Below, in pieces: positions 17,740 through 27,298 of a stretch of DNA of 64,000 nucleotides; the stretch's first letter is position 1, and every line of letters begins with the position of its first letter. Source of the DNA: CALAMC01 sp964459465 (lineage in GTDB: Bacteria; Zixibacteria; MSB-5A5; GN15; PGXB01); the NCBI GenBank assembly GCA_964459465.1, contig CAYWLR010000013.1, positions 1 through 64,000 of the forward strand, written 5' to 3'. Both the position numbers and the translations under genes were made by a program. Under the pieces are notes generated by a model that saw only the letters and a program-made list of their open reading frames with translations, had not been told where the DNA came from and made no database searches.

Positions 17740-19110
17740 ATGAAACCTATTATAAAGATTATATTATCGGTTGTTATCCTCCTTAACTCGGCATTGATCG
17801 CCGAGAGCCAGGTTGGATACAGACCGGGTGAAATGCTTTGCAAAATGGCCCATGGTCAGGGTGTCGGCATTATTATCTCGACCTATGGTGTGAGTGTCAG
17901 GGGTCAATTGCCGCAAACGGGCTGCTTTCTCATGAGCGCTCCCCCGGGACAGAATGCCGAAAGTCTGGCGGTTATCATCGACGCCCGGCCCGACGTGGAA
18001 TATTGCACCGTCAACCACCTTCTGACGGCGCCCGAACCGTACCAGCGCAGCCAGCCGTTCCTTGATGTGGAATGTGTCGGCGATATCTATAACCAGACAT
18101 CCGCCGTAAACCTCGATCTGGCAGGTGCCCATACGCTTTCAACGGGTGAGAATGTCCGAGTGGCCGTCATCGATGGTGGTGTCGATTTCAATCATCCGTT
18201 TTTTGCGACCATGCCGGGAGAGATGATATCGGGCTGGGATTATGTCGATGGCGATGCCGATGCATATGATGAAAGCGGGGGAACCTGTCACGGGCACGGC
18301 ACATTTGTGGCCGGGATTATCCGCATGACTGCCCCCGGAGCCGACATATATTCATACCGTGTGCTGGATACAACCGGAGTGGGTTCCGCCTATTCAATTT
18401 CCGAAGCCATTATACAGGCGATGCTTGACGGTTGCCGGGTAATTAATCTAAGTATGGGAATGTGGGGGTACGATCCGGCCCTCGATGACGTTTTGAATCT
18501 GGCCAGCCAGAATGATATTTTGATTGTTGTCGCCGCCGGCAACGATTCGACCAATTTCAGTTCGGTGTTTCAATTTCCTGCCTCAAGGGAAAGCTGTATG
18601 GCTGTGGCCGCGCTGGATTCGACCAATCTCAAGGCTGGTTTTTCCAATTACGGCAATAAAATTGATATCAGCGCTCCCGGAACTCAAATCTATGCGGCTT
18701 TTCCCGACACCGGTTTTGCCTGGTGGGATGGAACCAGTTTTGCCGGGCCCTTTACGGCCGGGATAGCGGCGCTTATGTTGTCGCTCGATCCGACTCTGTC
18801 CCGTGAAGACGTTTTCAATATAATTCAGCAAACGGCGGTTAATGTAGACGATATTAATCCGGATTATGCCGGGCTTTTAGGTTCGGGATTGATCAATGGC
18901 CCGGAGGCACTCGCTTTAATTTCCGCCGTTATCAGGGGTGATGCCAATGGCGACGGGCTTGTCAATCTGCTGGATATTCTATTTATGATCGCTTATATAT
19001 ACGAAGAAGGGCCGCGGCCGATACCGATGAATTCTGCCGAAATAAACAGCGACGGTCACATCAATCTTCTGGATATATTATCACTGATAGATATTATATG
19101 TGGTCAATAG
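17740..19110 (+). CDS. Secreted subtilase (S8) with dockerin-like C-terminus, copy 2
   Basis: A 456-residue paralog of the protease at 14583, collinear along its whole length: signal peptide, I9-like propeptide, S8 domain and dockerin-like doublet. Catalytic residues are intact: Asp145 in VAVIDGG, His186 in GHGTFVAG, Asn268 in AAGND and Ser333 in WWDGTSFAGP. The doublet has GDANGDGLVNLLDIL and INSDGHINLLDIL. The nearest purine-rich stretch, AGGAGAGGG near 17710, is too far upstream to be a normal ribosome site, so the start is less certain than the frame. It is separated from the operon by two terminators, so it needs its own promoter, perhaps recognised by the same sigma factor; none is identifiable by eye. 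Confidence 0.93.
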   Translation: MKPIIKIILSVVILLNSALIAESQVGYRPGEMLCKMAHGQGVGIIISTYGVSVRGQLPQTGCFLMSAPPGQNAESLAVIIDARPDVEYCTVNHLLTAPEPYQRSQPFLDVECVGDIYNQTSAVNLDLAGAHTLSTGENVRVAVIDGGVDFNHPFFATMPGEMISGWDYVDGDADAYDESGGTCHGHGTFVAGIIRMTAPGADIYSYRVLDTTGVGSAYSISEAIIQAMLDGCRVINLSMGMWGYDPALDDVLNLASQNDILIVVAAGNDSTNFSSVFQFPASRESCMAVAALDSTNLKAGFSNYGNKIDISAPGTQIYAAFPDTGFAWWDGTSFAGPFTAGIAALMLSLDPTLSREDVFNIIQQTAVNVDDINPDYAGLLGSGLINGPEALALISAVIRGDANGDGLVNLLDILFMIAYIYEEGPRPIPMNSAEINSDGHINLLDILSLIDIICGQ

Positions 19111-19192
19111 ACTGATTTTCGATTCAAATTTGCATGACATTTAATATCCGGAATTTTCTACCATTTTTTCAAAATAAAACCCAAAATCGAAC

Positions 19193-19402
19193 AATTTTAT
19201 GCACGAAATCCTGATTGTCAGCCTCTGTATTTCGAGCTTATGGATGCGCAACCGGTATGGGATGATATGACATTCTCTGCGATTGGGGTGTCATAATCCC
19301 CGTATAAGTCCGCAGACCACAGGGGCTTGTGTTTGTTGATTCAGTGCCGGTACGCATACCTCATGAAAGGTCGCCGGTCCAGCATCCCGGCGACCTTTTT
19401 TT
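19193..19402 (+). ncRNA. Conserved structured element B, downstream of subtilase 2
   Basis: This is the counterpart of the element after the first subtilase. Identical blocks occur at 19193-19207, 19223-19235, 19290-19300 and about 19347-19362, with nearly the same spacing. It ends in a 9-bp hairpin (19369-19377 with 19387-19395), loop TCCAGCATC, followed by seven T. Compared with copy A, stem position 3 changes from C-G to T-A and position 7 from T-G to C-G, so pairing is preserved while the sequence changes. The 387-nt gap after the subtilase contains nothing else evident. Confidence 0.55.
19369..19402 (+). terminator. Terminator-like hairpin of element B
   Basis: A perfect 9-bp stem GGTCGCCGG / CCGGCGACC with a 9-nt loop, followed by seven T at 19396-19402. 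It is a canonical intrinsic terminator by shape, and also the most conserved part of the paired element. Confidence 0.8.
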
Positions 19403-19497
19403 AAGTATCGTTAATTTTAATCCAGATGAATACATGACCCAGCTGCTCGCATTATATTAAGTCAATAATCGGATATTGAGAATTGGGCCACAATGCA

Positions 19498-22400
19498 TCA
19501 GGTTGGGTCGGGTGCAAACGGGGTGGATTCCACAGAGTGGTCCTTTGACCGAATTCGAGCCAGCAGATTATAAACGCTGCTATATGTGACAGGAATCAGT
19601 ATCAGAGTAATGAAGGTCGAAGCTGTTAGGCCACCGATCACTGACCGAGCCAGGGCCGCCTGGATTTCGCCGCCCGCGCCCAGCACGAAAGCCAGTGGCA
19701 GCATGCCCAGCACGGTGGTCGAGGAAGTCATCAGAATGGGTCGCAGGCGCAATCGCGCCGATTGCAGGACGGCCTCGGCAACATCGAGACCACGTTCGCG
19801 ACGCATCAAATTGATATAATCGACAAGGACAATGGCGTTATTGACAACTATGCCCAGAAGCATGATGATACCCATCAGACTTTGGATGTTAAGGGTCGTG
19901 CCGGTTAAAAGAAGCGTAGGAACGACGCCAACAATGGCCAGAGGGACGGTAACCATCACGATAAGCGGGTCAAGAAATCGTTCAAACTGCGCCGCCATTA
20001 CCATGTAAATGAGGATGACAGCCATAAGAATCGATAAAAGGAAGTCGGATTGGGCCTTTTGTTGTTCCTCGTATTCGCCGCCGAAGATAACCGAAAAACC
20101 CTCGGGTAACGGCACCGAGTTCACGGCCTTCTGCAGTTTTTCGACGACATCAACCAGTGCCGCTCCACTTACAAGATTGGCTGTTATGTAGGTTACGCGT
20201 TGTCCGTCGATACGCTCGATTTCGGTCGGACTGCGGCGGCGTTCAGTCTGCACGACTGCCGCGAGGGGGATAATATCTCCGGCTGGCGTGCGAATTGATA
20301 CATTGCTCAAGTCACTGGTGGTCAGGCGGTCTTCCGGCTGAAGGCGAACCGTGATAGAGTATTCCTCGCCTCCCTGGCGGAAAACCCCGGCGCGACTGCC
20401 TCCGATATTGGTTTGAATAACTTCGGCAATGTTGCTCACCGACAGCCCCAGATCAGCGATTTTTTCACGGTCGACAATAAGATTTTGTTCGGGCCTGCCT
20501 TCACGACGGCTGATACGTGTGTCGGTCACTTCGGGAACGCCTTCGATGGCTCTCTTGATTTCTGCCGCCAGGCGATCAGCGACGGTCAAATCATATCCGC
20601 GCAAATCTATCTGAATGGCTTCAGAACCGCCGGATCCGAACAGACGACGCAACATCCACAATCCCGATTGTGCCGACACCCGAATGTCGGCCCCGGTAAT
20701 TTTCCCGGACACTTCCCGGCGAATGCGGTCGGCCAAAACGAGACTATTGCCGGTGCGTTCACTCGCGTTTTTTAGTGCGATTTCGACCTCGGCGTTGCCC
20801 GGGCGAATCTGGGTCGTAATATGGCGGATCTGATCCATCGGTGCAATGGTATAGACCATTTGTTCCAGTTCGCTCAAATAACGATTGACGACGGCAATAT
20901 TCGTTCCCTGCGCCATTAACAGGTCGACGCTTATTTCATCGGCGTCGGTCTGCGGCATCAGTTCCACCGGAATCAGCGGCCACAACAGCAGGGTTATTGT
21001 CATCAGCACGACCACCGCCCCAAAGACGATTTTTTTGTGTTGCAGGGCTTTGTTGAGAAGAACGAGGTAGACGTTTTCCAGCTTTTGAAACCACCGATTG
21101 ACTCTGGCCCTGCGACCGTTGGTGTCCGGCCCGGACGAAATTGTCAAAAATCGACTGGCCAGCATCGGGACCACCGTGAGCGCCACCAAAAGCGAACAAA
21201 ACAGGGCGAAGACTACGACCAGCGCCAGCTCGCGGAAAAGCATTCCCGAAATGGTTTGCATAAAGACTACGGGTAGAAAGATTACGGTAGTCGTGAGTGT
21301 CGAGGCGATAATAGCGCCCGTGACTTGTTTTGTCCCGGTCAGGGCGCTGTCCTCGAGGGCGTGACCGTTTTCGCGCAGGCGGACAATATTATCCAGCACC
21401 ACAATGGAATTGTCGATTATCAGGCCTATTCCCAGCGCCAGCCCGCCGAAACTCATCTGATTGAGCGTCAACTTATTGAAAAACAGCAAACCGAAAGTGG
21501 CGATAATCGAGATCGGAATCGACAGGGCAATGATGAAGGTGGTCGAGCCGTTTCTTAAAAAAAGGTAAAGAATCAAAATAGCCAGAATGCCGCCGAATAA
21601 CGCCGACTGTTTAACGTTATCAATCGAATTCTGGATAAAATCACTCTGGTCGATTACCAGAAGTAATTTGAGGTCATTACGCTCGTTATTGATGCGGTCC
21701 ATAACTTCGCGTGAGAGGCGAGCCACTTCGAACGTGTTAGCGCCCGTCTGTTTGCGAATTGCCATTCTGACCATTGGCCGACCGTCTATCTGGACGACGC
21801 GATTGATATCCTCGAAACCATCCACGACTTCGGCCACATCGCGGACTCGAATAGGATAACCATCGACGACCTTAATTATGGTCGCGGCGATTTCATCGAG
21901 GGATTGGTATTCGCCCTTGGTCCGGACATACATATCGCTGATACCCTCGCGCATATCGCCTCCGGGAAGGGTCAGGTTTTCGCGCTGAAGGGCCGCTTTA
22001 ACATCGGATGCCGACAAACGACTGGAAGCCAGGCGATCGCGCTTGAGGCGCACCTGTATTTCACGATAAACGCCGCCGAAGACATCGATAGACCCGACCC
22101 CCGGTATCTGCTCAAATCGCTGGGCAATTTCCCGTTCGAGAATGAGAGTCAATTGATCCATGGACCTTTCCGAGTAGGCACCGAGGATGACGACGGGGAA
22201 ATTGTCAGGGTCGAATTTGAACAGCCGGGGTGCTTCCACCTCCGGCGGAAAGCCATCACGGATCCGGTCGAGGGCCGCCCGGACATCATTGGCGGCGGCG
22301 TCAATATCGGTTCCCTGGGCAAACTCGAGCGTCACCCGGCTCCGGCCTTCTTCCGAAACCGATCTTACCTCGGTAACATTGGGAACGCTGGCCAGTGCGT

Positions 22401-22605
22401 TTTCCACTTTGTCGGTAATCAGAGTTTCGATTTCCTCCGGCCCGACATGGGGATAGGTGGTGGCAACGCTTAGTCGGGGAAATTCTATTTTGGGGAGCAG
22501 ATCAACCGGCAAAAACCGAAAGCCCGTAATGCCAAGGACAATAACGATGAGAAACACCATGGACGTGGCGATGGGTCGTTTGACCGATATGCGGGAAATA
22601 TTCAT
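19498..22605 (-). CDS. RND efflux transporter, HAE1/AcrB-like inner-membrane pump
   Basis: A 1035-residue proton-driven pump of full RND length. It begins MNISRISVKRPIATSMVFLIVIVLG, the typical first membrane helix, then two periplasmic porter/docking regions and two sets of membrane helices. TM4 carries GIGLIIDNSIVVLDN; the first Asp of the AcrB Asp-Asp pair is kept and the second is Asn, common in this subfamily. TM10-11 shows GIVVNNAIVLVDYINLMR. It should export hydrophobic or amphiphilic compounds with a periplasmic adaptor and a TolC-like channel. The adaptor gene lies 3 nt upstream but is frameshifted in this sequence; no TolC homolog is in the window. Confidence 0.95.
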   Translation of the reverse strand: MNISRISVKRPIATSMVFLIVIVLGITGFRFLPVDLLPKIEFPRLSVATTYPHVGPEEIETLITDKVENALASVPNVTEVRSVSEEGRSRVTLEFAQGTDIDAAANDVRAALDRIRDGFPPEVEAPRLFKFDPDNFPVVILGAYSERSMDQLTLILEREIAQRFEQIPGVGSIDVFGGVYREIQVRLKRDRLASSRLSASDVKAALQRENLTLPGGDMREGISDMYVRTKGEYQSLDEIAATIIKVVDGYPIRVRDVAEVVDGFEDINRVVQIDGRPMVRMAIRKQTGANTFEVARLSREVMDRINNERNDLKLLLVIDQSDFIQNSIDNVKQSALFGGILAILILYLFLRNGSTTFIIALSIPISIIATFGLLFFNKLTLNQMSFGGLALGIGLIIDNSIVVLDNIVRLRENGHALEDSALTGTKQVTGAIIASTLTTTVIFLPVVFMQTISGMLFRELALVVVFALFCSLLVALTVVPMLASRFLTISSGPDTNGRRARVNRWFQKLENVYLVLLNKALQHKKIVFGAVVVLMTITLLLWPLIPVELMPQTDADEISVDLLMAQGTNIAVVNRYLSELEQMVYTIAPMDQIRHITTQIRPGNAEVEIALKNASERTGNSLVLADRIRREVSGKITGADIRVSAQSGLWMLRRLFGSGGSEAIQIDLRGYDLTVADRLAAEIKRAIEGVPEVTDTRISRREGRPEQNLIVDREKIADLGLSVSNIAEVIQTNIGGSRAGVFRQGGEEYSITVRLQPEDRLTTSDLSNVSIRTPAGDIIPLAAVVQTERRRSPTEIERIDGQRVTYITANLVSGAALVDVVEKLQKAVNSVPLPEGFSVIFGGEYEEQQKAQSDFLLSILMAVILIYMVMAAQFERFLDPLIVMVTVPLAIVGVVPTLLLTGTTLNIQSLMGIIMLLGIVVNNAIVLVDYINLMRRERGLDVAEAVLQSARLRLRPILMTSSTTVLGMLPLAFVLGAGGEIQAALARSVIGGLTASTFITLILIPVTYSSVYNLLARIRSKDHSVESTPFAPDPT

Positions 22606-22608
22606 GAG

Positions 22609-23454
22609 TCACCCTTTTTGTCCTTCGGCGCCAGGCCGATAAGCGAGGAATCGATGGGCGTCGGTTCGCTGATGCTGCATAATTTCCTTGAGCAGGTCTT
22701 CGCGCTGCAGTCGCTGCAATTCTTCGACCCAGTCCCAGTTGACCGGCCGCACGCGGGCCAATCCGGAGTCGGCGCCCAATAATTCCTGGCCGAGGGTTAC
22801 AACCCAGTCACCGGGATTAACCGAACGAACCGCCGCGCTCATCCGACCTTTGGCGATTATTTCGATCGGCACGAAACGAAATGAAAGCGGGTCCGTCAAA
22901 ACGCCGCCGCGCTGACCGCCGACCATTGCGACCGGCTCGCCGGTCAGGGAATCGTTACTTATATAAACACCGACGGTGGCGGAGACCGGGTTTTCCCAGA
23001 TAGCGCTCAAGGGAACAAGCGTGGCCTGTTCGCTTTCGCCATAGAATATATCCACAATCACGAACATGCCCGGCGTCAGAACATAATCGGTATTGGCCAG
23101 ATCGATTTCGGCAAAAGTACTGTGCGCGACAGGATGCAAAAACGGAGAGATCCTCGCAATGGGCGCGCTGATCGAGCCAAAGGGAGCGGCCGAGGTCAAT
23201 ATTTCGGAGCGCTGGCCCCTTTTAATGTACGATAACATGCGGTCGGTAAGAACGATTTCGACACGAACCGAATCGAGTTGCCCAAGGGTGAATATTCTCG
23301 TGTTCGGCGAGACCAGCATACCGACTTCGGCGTTGCGGTTGCCCACGGAACCGTCGACGGGCGCTCGAATGACGGTGCGCGACAGTTCTTCCTTGCGCCG
23401 GTCAACGATGGCCCGGGCCTGGTTTACCCGCGCGCGCCAGCTCGGCCCCGGCAT
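22609..23454 (-). CDS. RND periplasmic adaptor (MFP), C-terminal part after frameshift
   Basis: The C-terminal two thirds of a membrane-fusion adaptor. Clear homologous sequence begins at about 23429 with RVNQARAIVDRRKEELSRT, followed by the lipoyl half IRAPVDGSVGNRNAEVGMLV and the beta-barrel and membrane-proximal parts. The ATG at 23454 is an out-of-frame artefact at the junction. The N-terminal third lies in another frame at 23402-23962. The protein would link the RND pump encoded 3 nt downstream to an outer-membrane channel. If the frameshift is real the pump has no working adaptor here. Confidence 0.8.
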   Translation of the reverse strand: MPGPSWRARVNQARAIVDRRKEELSRTVIRAPVDGSVGNRNAEVGMLVSPNTRIFTLGQLDSVRVEIVLTDRMLSYIKRGQRSEILTSAAPFGSISAPIARISPFLHPVAHSTFAEIDLANTDYVLTPGMFVIVDIFYGESEQATLVPLSAIWENPVSATVGVYISNDSLTGEPVAMVGGQRGGVLTDPLSFRFVPIEIIAKGRMSAAVRSVNPGDWVVTLGQELLGADSGLARVRPVNWDWVEELQRLQREDLLKEIMQHQRTDAHRFLAYRPGAEGQKG

Positions 23455-23962
23455 CGGCGGCTATCGCCTGCGTCTGCATGTTTTCCATCTCGGTGGGGCT
23501 GATGAGTTCTTTTTCAAACAGGCTGATGGTCCGGCGCAATTCCTCGTTAACCCTTACCAGTTCGGCCTCGGCCATACGGGCCTGGGCGACGGCAATTTCA
23601 TAATCGGCCTCGGCCTGTTTGAGCTGTTCGCGAAACTCGGTATCACGAAGCTGCACCAGCGCCTTTCCGGCCGTTACCCGGTCGCCGTTGTTGACATAGA
23701 CTTCGGCCACGGTGGCGCTAATCTGCGGATACAATTCCACCTGGTTTTTGGCCTTCACCAAGCCGTTTAAGCGTTCGGTCAGGGGAAGGCTGCCGTACTG
23801 GGCCTGCACCGCTTCGACCGCGGGAACGGCCGTTTGACCACCCCTGCCCGATTTTTGTTCATTATTACCGGAGCATCCCGGAAAAAATGTAAAGCCAAAA
23901 ATACAAAGGAAAGAATAAATGGCGATTTGAAAGTGGTTGCGGGTTGTCAAAAACCGAGTCAT
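23402..23962 (-). CDS. RND periplasmic adaptor (MFP), N-terminal part before frameshift
   Basis: The N-terminal part of the adaptor gene: lipoprotein-type signal (FLCIFGFTFFPGC, Cys at about residue 30), the first lipoyl half (ELYPQISATVAEVYVNNGDRV) and the alpha-helical hairpin going up. The frame is lost in an alternating CG run at 23429-23436, after which it reads ELARAGKPGPGHR and stops. Adding one CG unit would give ELARARVNQARAIV and restore a single protein of about 450 residues. Slippage in such a run, or a consensus error, explains the break. There are 251 nt without a gene before the next unit. Confidence 0.8.
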   Translation of the reverse strand: MTRFLTTRNHFQIAIYSFLCIFGFTFFPGCSGNNEQKSGRGGQTAVPAVEAVQAQYGSLPLTERLNGLVKAKNQVELYPQISATVAEVYVNNGDRVTAGKALVQLRDTEFREQLKQAEADYEIAVAQARMAEAELVRVNEELRRTISLFEKELISPTEMENMQTQAIAADAGAELARAGKPGPGHR

Positions 23963-24213
23963 GTAACCTCTTTTGTGTCGATATCTTGAGGGTTGGCCAA
24001 TTAATCAAGCATGACCCATATTATAAAATTATAATTACTAAATCTATAGCAGGTTCCGAAATATCGGAGATTCTTTGTCGGCGTCAGGTTAAAATTTAAC
24101 ATAAGTGTTTCAGGCCGCAAGTGAAATCAGGTCAAATTAATTGGAAAATATGTAATATACATTTTTGTTATTATAGTTCCCGATGAAAATTAATCATTCT
24201 TCGCTATTGTTTT

Positions 24214-27200
24214 TCATTTTTCTCCTTTTGTCACTTTGCCGAAAATGGAGTATAACACCGGCAGGACGAGCAGGGTCAGGGCCGTCGAGGTGATTATCCC
24301 CCCAACGACAACCGTCGCCAGCGGACGCTGCACTTCGGCGCCCACCCCGGTCGATATCGTCATGGGTACAAATCCGAAGGCCGCTACCAACGCCGTCATC
24401 AGCACCGGACGGATGCGGCTTTCGGCGCCGATTTTAACGGCGTCTTTCAGATTAACTCCGTCATTAAGCAATCTTTTTATGGTTGAAATAAGTACCAGGC
24501 CGTTTAAAACGGCCAGTCCGGATAAAGCGATAAAACCCACACCGGCCGAAATGGAAAAAGGCATGCCGCGAAGTGTCAGGCTGGCGATACCGCCGACGGC
24601 CGCCAGAGGAACTCCGGTGAAAATCAATATGGCGTCGCGCGCCGAGCGATAGGTCCAGTACAGAAGACCGAAAATTAAAAGCATCGTTATGGGAACGACA
24701 ATCGCAAGCCGGGCGCGGGCCCGTTCCAGGTTTTCGAACTGGCCACCGAAACGAACGTAATATCCCGGCTCGAAAACTATTTCGTTTGAAATGCGGTCGC
24801 GCAGTTCTGTGACGAAGGAACCGACATCCCGTCCCCGGACGTTGCATTGCACGACCGCCCGGCGTTTGCCCCATTCGCGGGTGATGGCGGCCGGCCCTTC
24901 ATACAGTCTGGCGGTGGTGACCCGGTCGAGCGTTACCAGGTTGCCGCCGCTGGAACGTATCGGGATTTTAACAATGTCTTCGGGTGCCTGACGATACATC
25001 GAATCCAGCCGGACATGTATATCGAAACGTTTCTGGCCATCGAAGAGCTGGCCGACCGGAATGCCGCCAAAGCTTTCAATCAGGGACAGGACTTCGTCGG
25101 CGCCGAGCCCGAAGCGGGACATGCTCTGACGATCGACGCTGATCTCGAAATGGGGTTGTCCGGTCAACTGCTCGAACGTGACATCGGCACTGCCCGGAAT
25201 TGATTCGGCCAGCGCGGCGATCTCCTCGGCCTTTCGTTCCAGAACGGTCAGGTCGTCACCGAATAATTTTATACCGATGTCTCCGCGAATTCCAGCGATC
25301 ATTTCATTGATGCGCATTTCGATCGGCTGTGTAAAAATGCGGTTCATGCCGGGGATGTCGGCCAGTTCAGCATCGATCAGCGCCACCAGTTCGGCCTGGG
25401 TTCTGGCCTTTTTCCACATGTGGCGGGGTTTGAGCGTGATGAAAGGATCGGAAACCTCAATGCCCATGGGGTCGGTGGAAAGCTCGGCGGTGCCGGTGCG
25501 GGTCCAGATGTCTTCGATTTCATCGGGAAACTTCGCCCGAAGCAGGCGCTCGACCTGAGTCGTCACCGCGGTCGATTGTTCCAGCGATACGCCCGCCAGC
25601 CGGACCAGATTGACGGCGATGGTGCCTTCGCTCAACCTCGGGACGAATTCGGAGCCCATGTGCTTAAAGCGGAGTATTCCCGCCCCGACAAGAACGACCG
25701 TAATAATAAGGACAATGACGCCGTGTCGGAGCGACCATTGCAGGATCGGTCGGTACAATCTTTTAATAAAGGCGATAATGGGCGATTCCTTGTCTTTGAT
25801 TCCTTTATCAAAAAACGTGGCGATTAAGGCCGGAATGACGGAAAAAGAAAGCAATAAAGCGCCGATCAAAACGAAGCTGACCGTGAGGGCCATCGGCCGA
25901 AACAACTTGCCTTCGATACCCTCCAGCGTCAATATAGGCAGATAGACGATTATGATAATCAATTCGCCGAACAGTGTCGGTTTCCGAACTTCCATGATGG
26001 CATCTTTGATAATTTCCAGCCGTGATCGTGAGGGGGCGGCTTCCGCCAGACGGCGGACGGCGTTTTCAACCTGAATAACGGAATTATCGACAGCCAGTCC
26101 GAAATCGATCGCACCGAGGCTCATAAGCGATCCGGCGATGCCGAAACGGGACATCATGTCGAAGGCAAAAAGCATGGACAGAGGAATGGCCGAGGCCGTA
26201 ATCAGTCCGGCGCGCAAATTGCCCATGAATATGAACAAGATGGCTATAACCAGAATGGCACCGAAAAACAGGTTATGCTCAACCGTCCGGAGAACCCTGG
26301 CCACGAGATCGGTTCGTTGGTACACCGCCCTGATTTCGACATCTTTCGGAAGAGTGGTTTTAATTTCTTCAAGGCGATTAGCCAACCGTTCGGTTATTTC
26401 GCGGGGGTTCTGTCCGATGAGCATGAAACCGAGGCCCAGGACGACTTCGCCCGTGCCGTTGTACGTGGAGGCACCCCGACGGATTTCATGGCCAATCACC
26501 ACTTCGGCAATATCCTCCACGAAAATCGGGACTCCGTTACGGGTATCGACAATCAGCTTTTCGATCTGACCGCGGTCGGTAATCATACCGATTCCCCGCA
26601 CCAGCGTTTGCTCCCCCCCGCGAACCATTTGTCCTCCGGGAACGTTTCTGATATCGCTTTCGATTTTTTCAACCACGCCGGACAGCGTCAGGTTGTACTT
26701 GGCGAGAAGATTGGGGTCGATCATCAGATGGTACTGCCGCACAAATCCGCCCCAGCTGTTGACTTCGGCCACGCCCGGAACCGACAGCAGTTGGGGCTTG
26801 ATATACCAGTCCTGTACGGTTCGGGCCAAAGTCGGATCGTCACTTTTGCCGATGACGATATAATGAAAAACTTCGCCAAGCCCGGAAGAGACGGGCCCGA
26901 GTTGCGGAGGGTCAACGCCGGCGGGAAGTTCGATGCCGATCAGCCGTTCCGATACCTGCTGGCGGGCGAGATAAATGTCGGTGGCGTCGTCGAAAATCAA
27001 AGTCACCTGCGCCAAACCATACCTCGATATGGACCTCACGTCCATAAGCCCCGCCAGTCCGGACAGCGACTGTTCGAGCGGGTAGATCACCTGACGTTCC
27101 ACGTCCTCGGGCGACCAGCCCGGAGCCGAGACGTTAACCTGTACCAGGACGGGTGTAGTATCAGGGAAGGCGTCGAAAGGGAGATTCCAGACCGCGATCA

Positions 27201-27282
27201 TGCCCATGATGACCAGAGCCAACGTTAAAACCAATACAAACAGACGATAACGGATTACAAATTCTACTATTTTTTCAAGCAT
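24214..27282 (-). CDS. CusA/CzcA-type heavy-metal RND pump
   Basis: A 1022-residue RND pump of the heavy-metal efflux family. I choose the ATG at 27282 (MLEKIVEFVIRYRLFVLVL), preceded by CGGAG; the open frame extends to 27324 inside the upstream gene. TM4 has AIDFGLAVDNSVIQVENAVRRL, which keeps the Asp, Asp and Glu that define the metal-efflux proton pathway. Other family marks are FPDTTPVLVQVNVSAPGWSPEDVERQV near the N-terminus and a closing LVLPVLYSIFGK. It should export Cu, Ag, Zn, Co or Cd across the envelope, with the adaptor encoded directly upstream. The metal cannot be assigned from the sequence alone. Confidence 0.93.
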   Translation of the reverse strand: MLEKIVEFVIRYRLFVLVLTLALVIMGMIAVWNLPFDAFPDTTPVLVQVNVSAPGWSPEDVERQVIYPLEQSLSGLAGLMDVRSISRYGLAQVTLIFDDATDIYLARQQVSERLIGIELPAGVDPPQLGPVSSGLGEVFHYIVIGKSDDPTLARTVQDWYIKPQLLSVPGVAEVNSWGGFVRQYHLMIDPNLLAKYNLTLSGVVEKIESDIRNVPGGQMVRGGEQTLVRGIGMITDRGQIEKLIVDTRNGVPIFVEDIAEVVIGHEIRRGASTYNGTGEVVLGLGFMLIGQNPREITERLANRLEEIKTTLPKDVEIRAVYQRTDLVARVLRTVEHNLFFGAILVIAILFIFMGNLRAGLITASAIPLSMLFAFDMMSRFGIAGSLMSLGAIDFGLAVDNSVIQVENAVRRLAEAAPSRSRLEIIKDAIMEVRKPTLFGELIIIIVYLPILTLEGIEGKLFRPMALTVSFVLIGALLLSFSVIPALIATFFDKGIKDKESPIIAFIKRLYRPILQWSLRHGVIVLIITVVLVGAGILRFKHMGSEFVPRLSEGTIAVNLVRLAGVSLEQSTAVTTQVERLLRAKFPDEIEDIWTRTGTAELSTDPMGIEVSDPFITLKPRHMWKKARTQAELVALIDAELADIPGMNRIFTQPIEMRINEMIAGIRGDIGIKLFGDDLTVLERKAEEIAALAESIPGSADVTFEQLTGQPHFEISVDRQSMSRFGLGADEVLSLIESFGGIPVGQLFDGQKRFDIHVRLDSMYRQAPEDIVKIPIRSSGGNLVTLDRVTTARLYEGPAAITREWGKRRAVVQCNVRGRDVGSFVTELRDRISNEIVFEPGYYVRFGGQFENLERARARLAIVVPITMLLIFGLLYWTYRSARDAILIFTGVPLAAVGGIASLTLRGMPFSISAGVGFIALSGLAVLNGLVLISTIKRLLNDGVNLKDAVKIGAESRIRPVLMTALVAAFGFVPMTISTGVGAEVQRPLATVVVGGIITSTALTLLVLPVLYSIFGKVTKGEK

Positions 27283-27298
27283 GACGACTCCGGGCGCT

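Noticed and set aside
16059..19402. A known riboswitch (cobalamin, c-di-GMP, SAM, preQ1)
   Set aside because: The conserved blocks do not match the core sequences I know for these classes, and the elements lie after genes and not before transport or biosynthesis genes.
26275..27228. A 317-residue open frame on the plus strand inside the metal RND pump gene
   Set aside because: It is an antisense shadow of a strongly supported pump gene; it has no signal, family motif or ribosome site, and such long shadows are common opposite G/C-biased codons.
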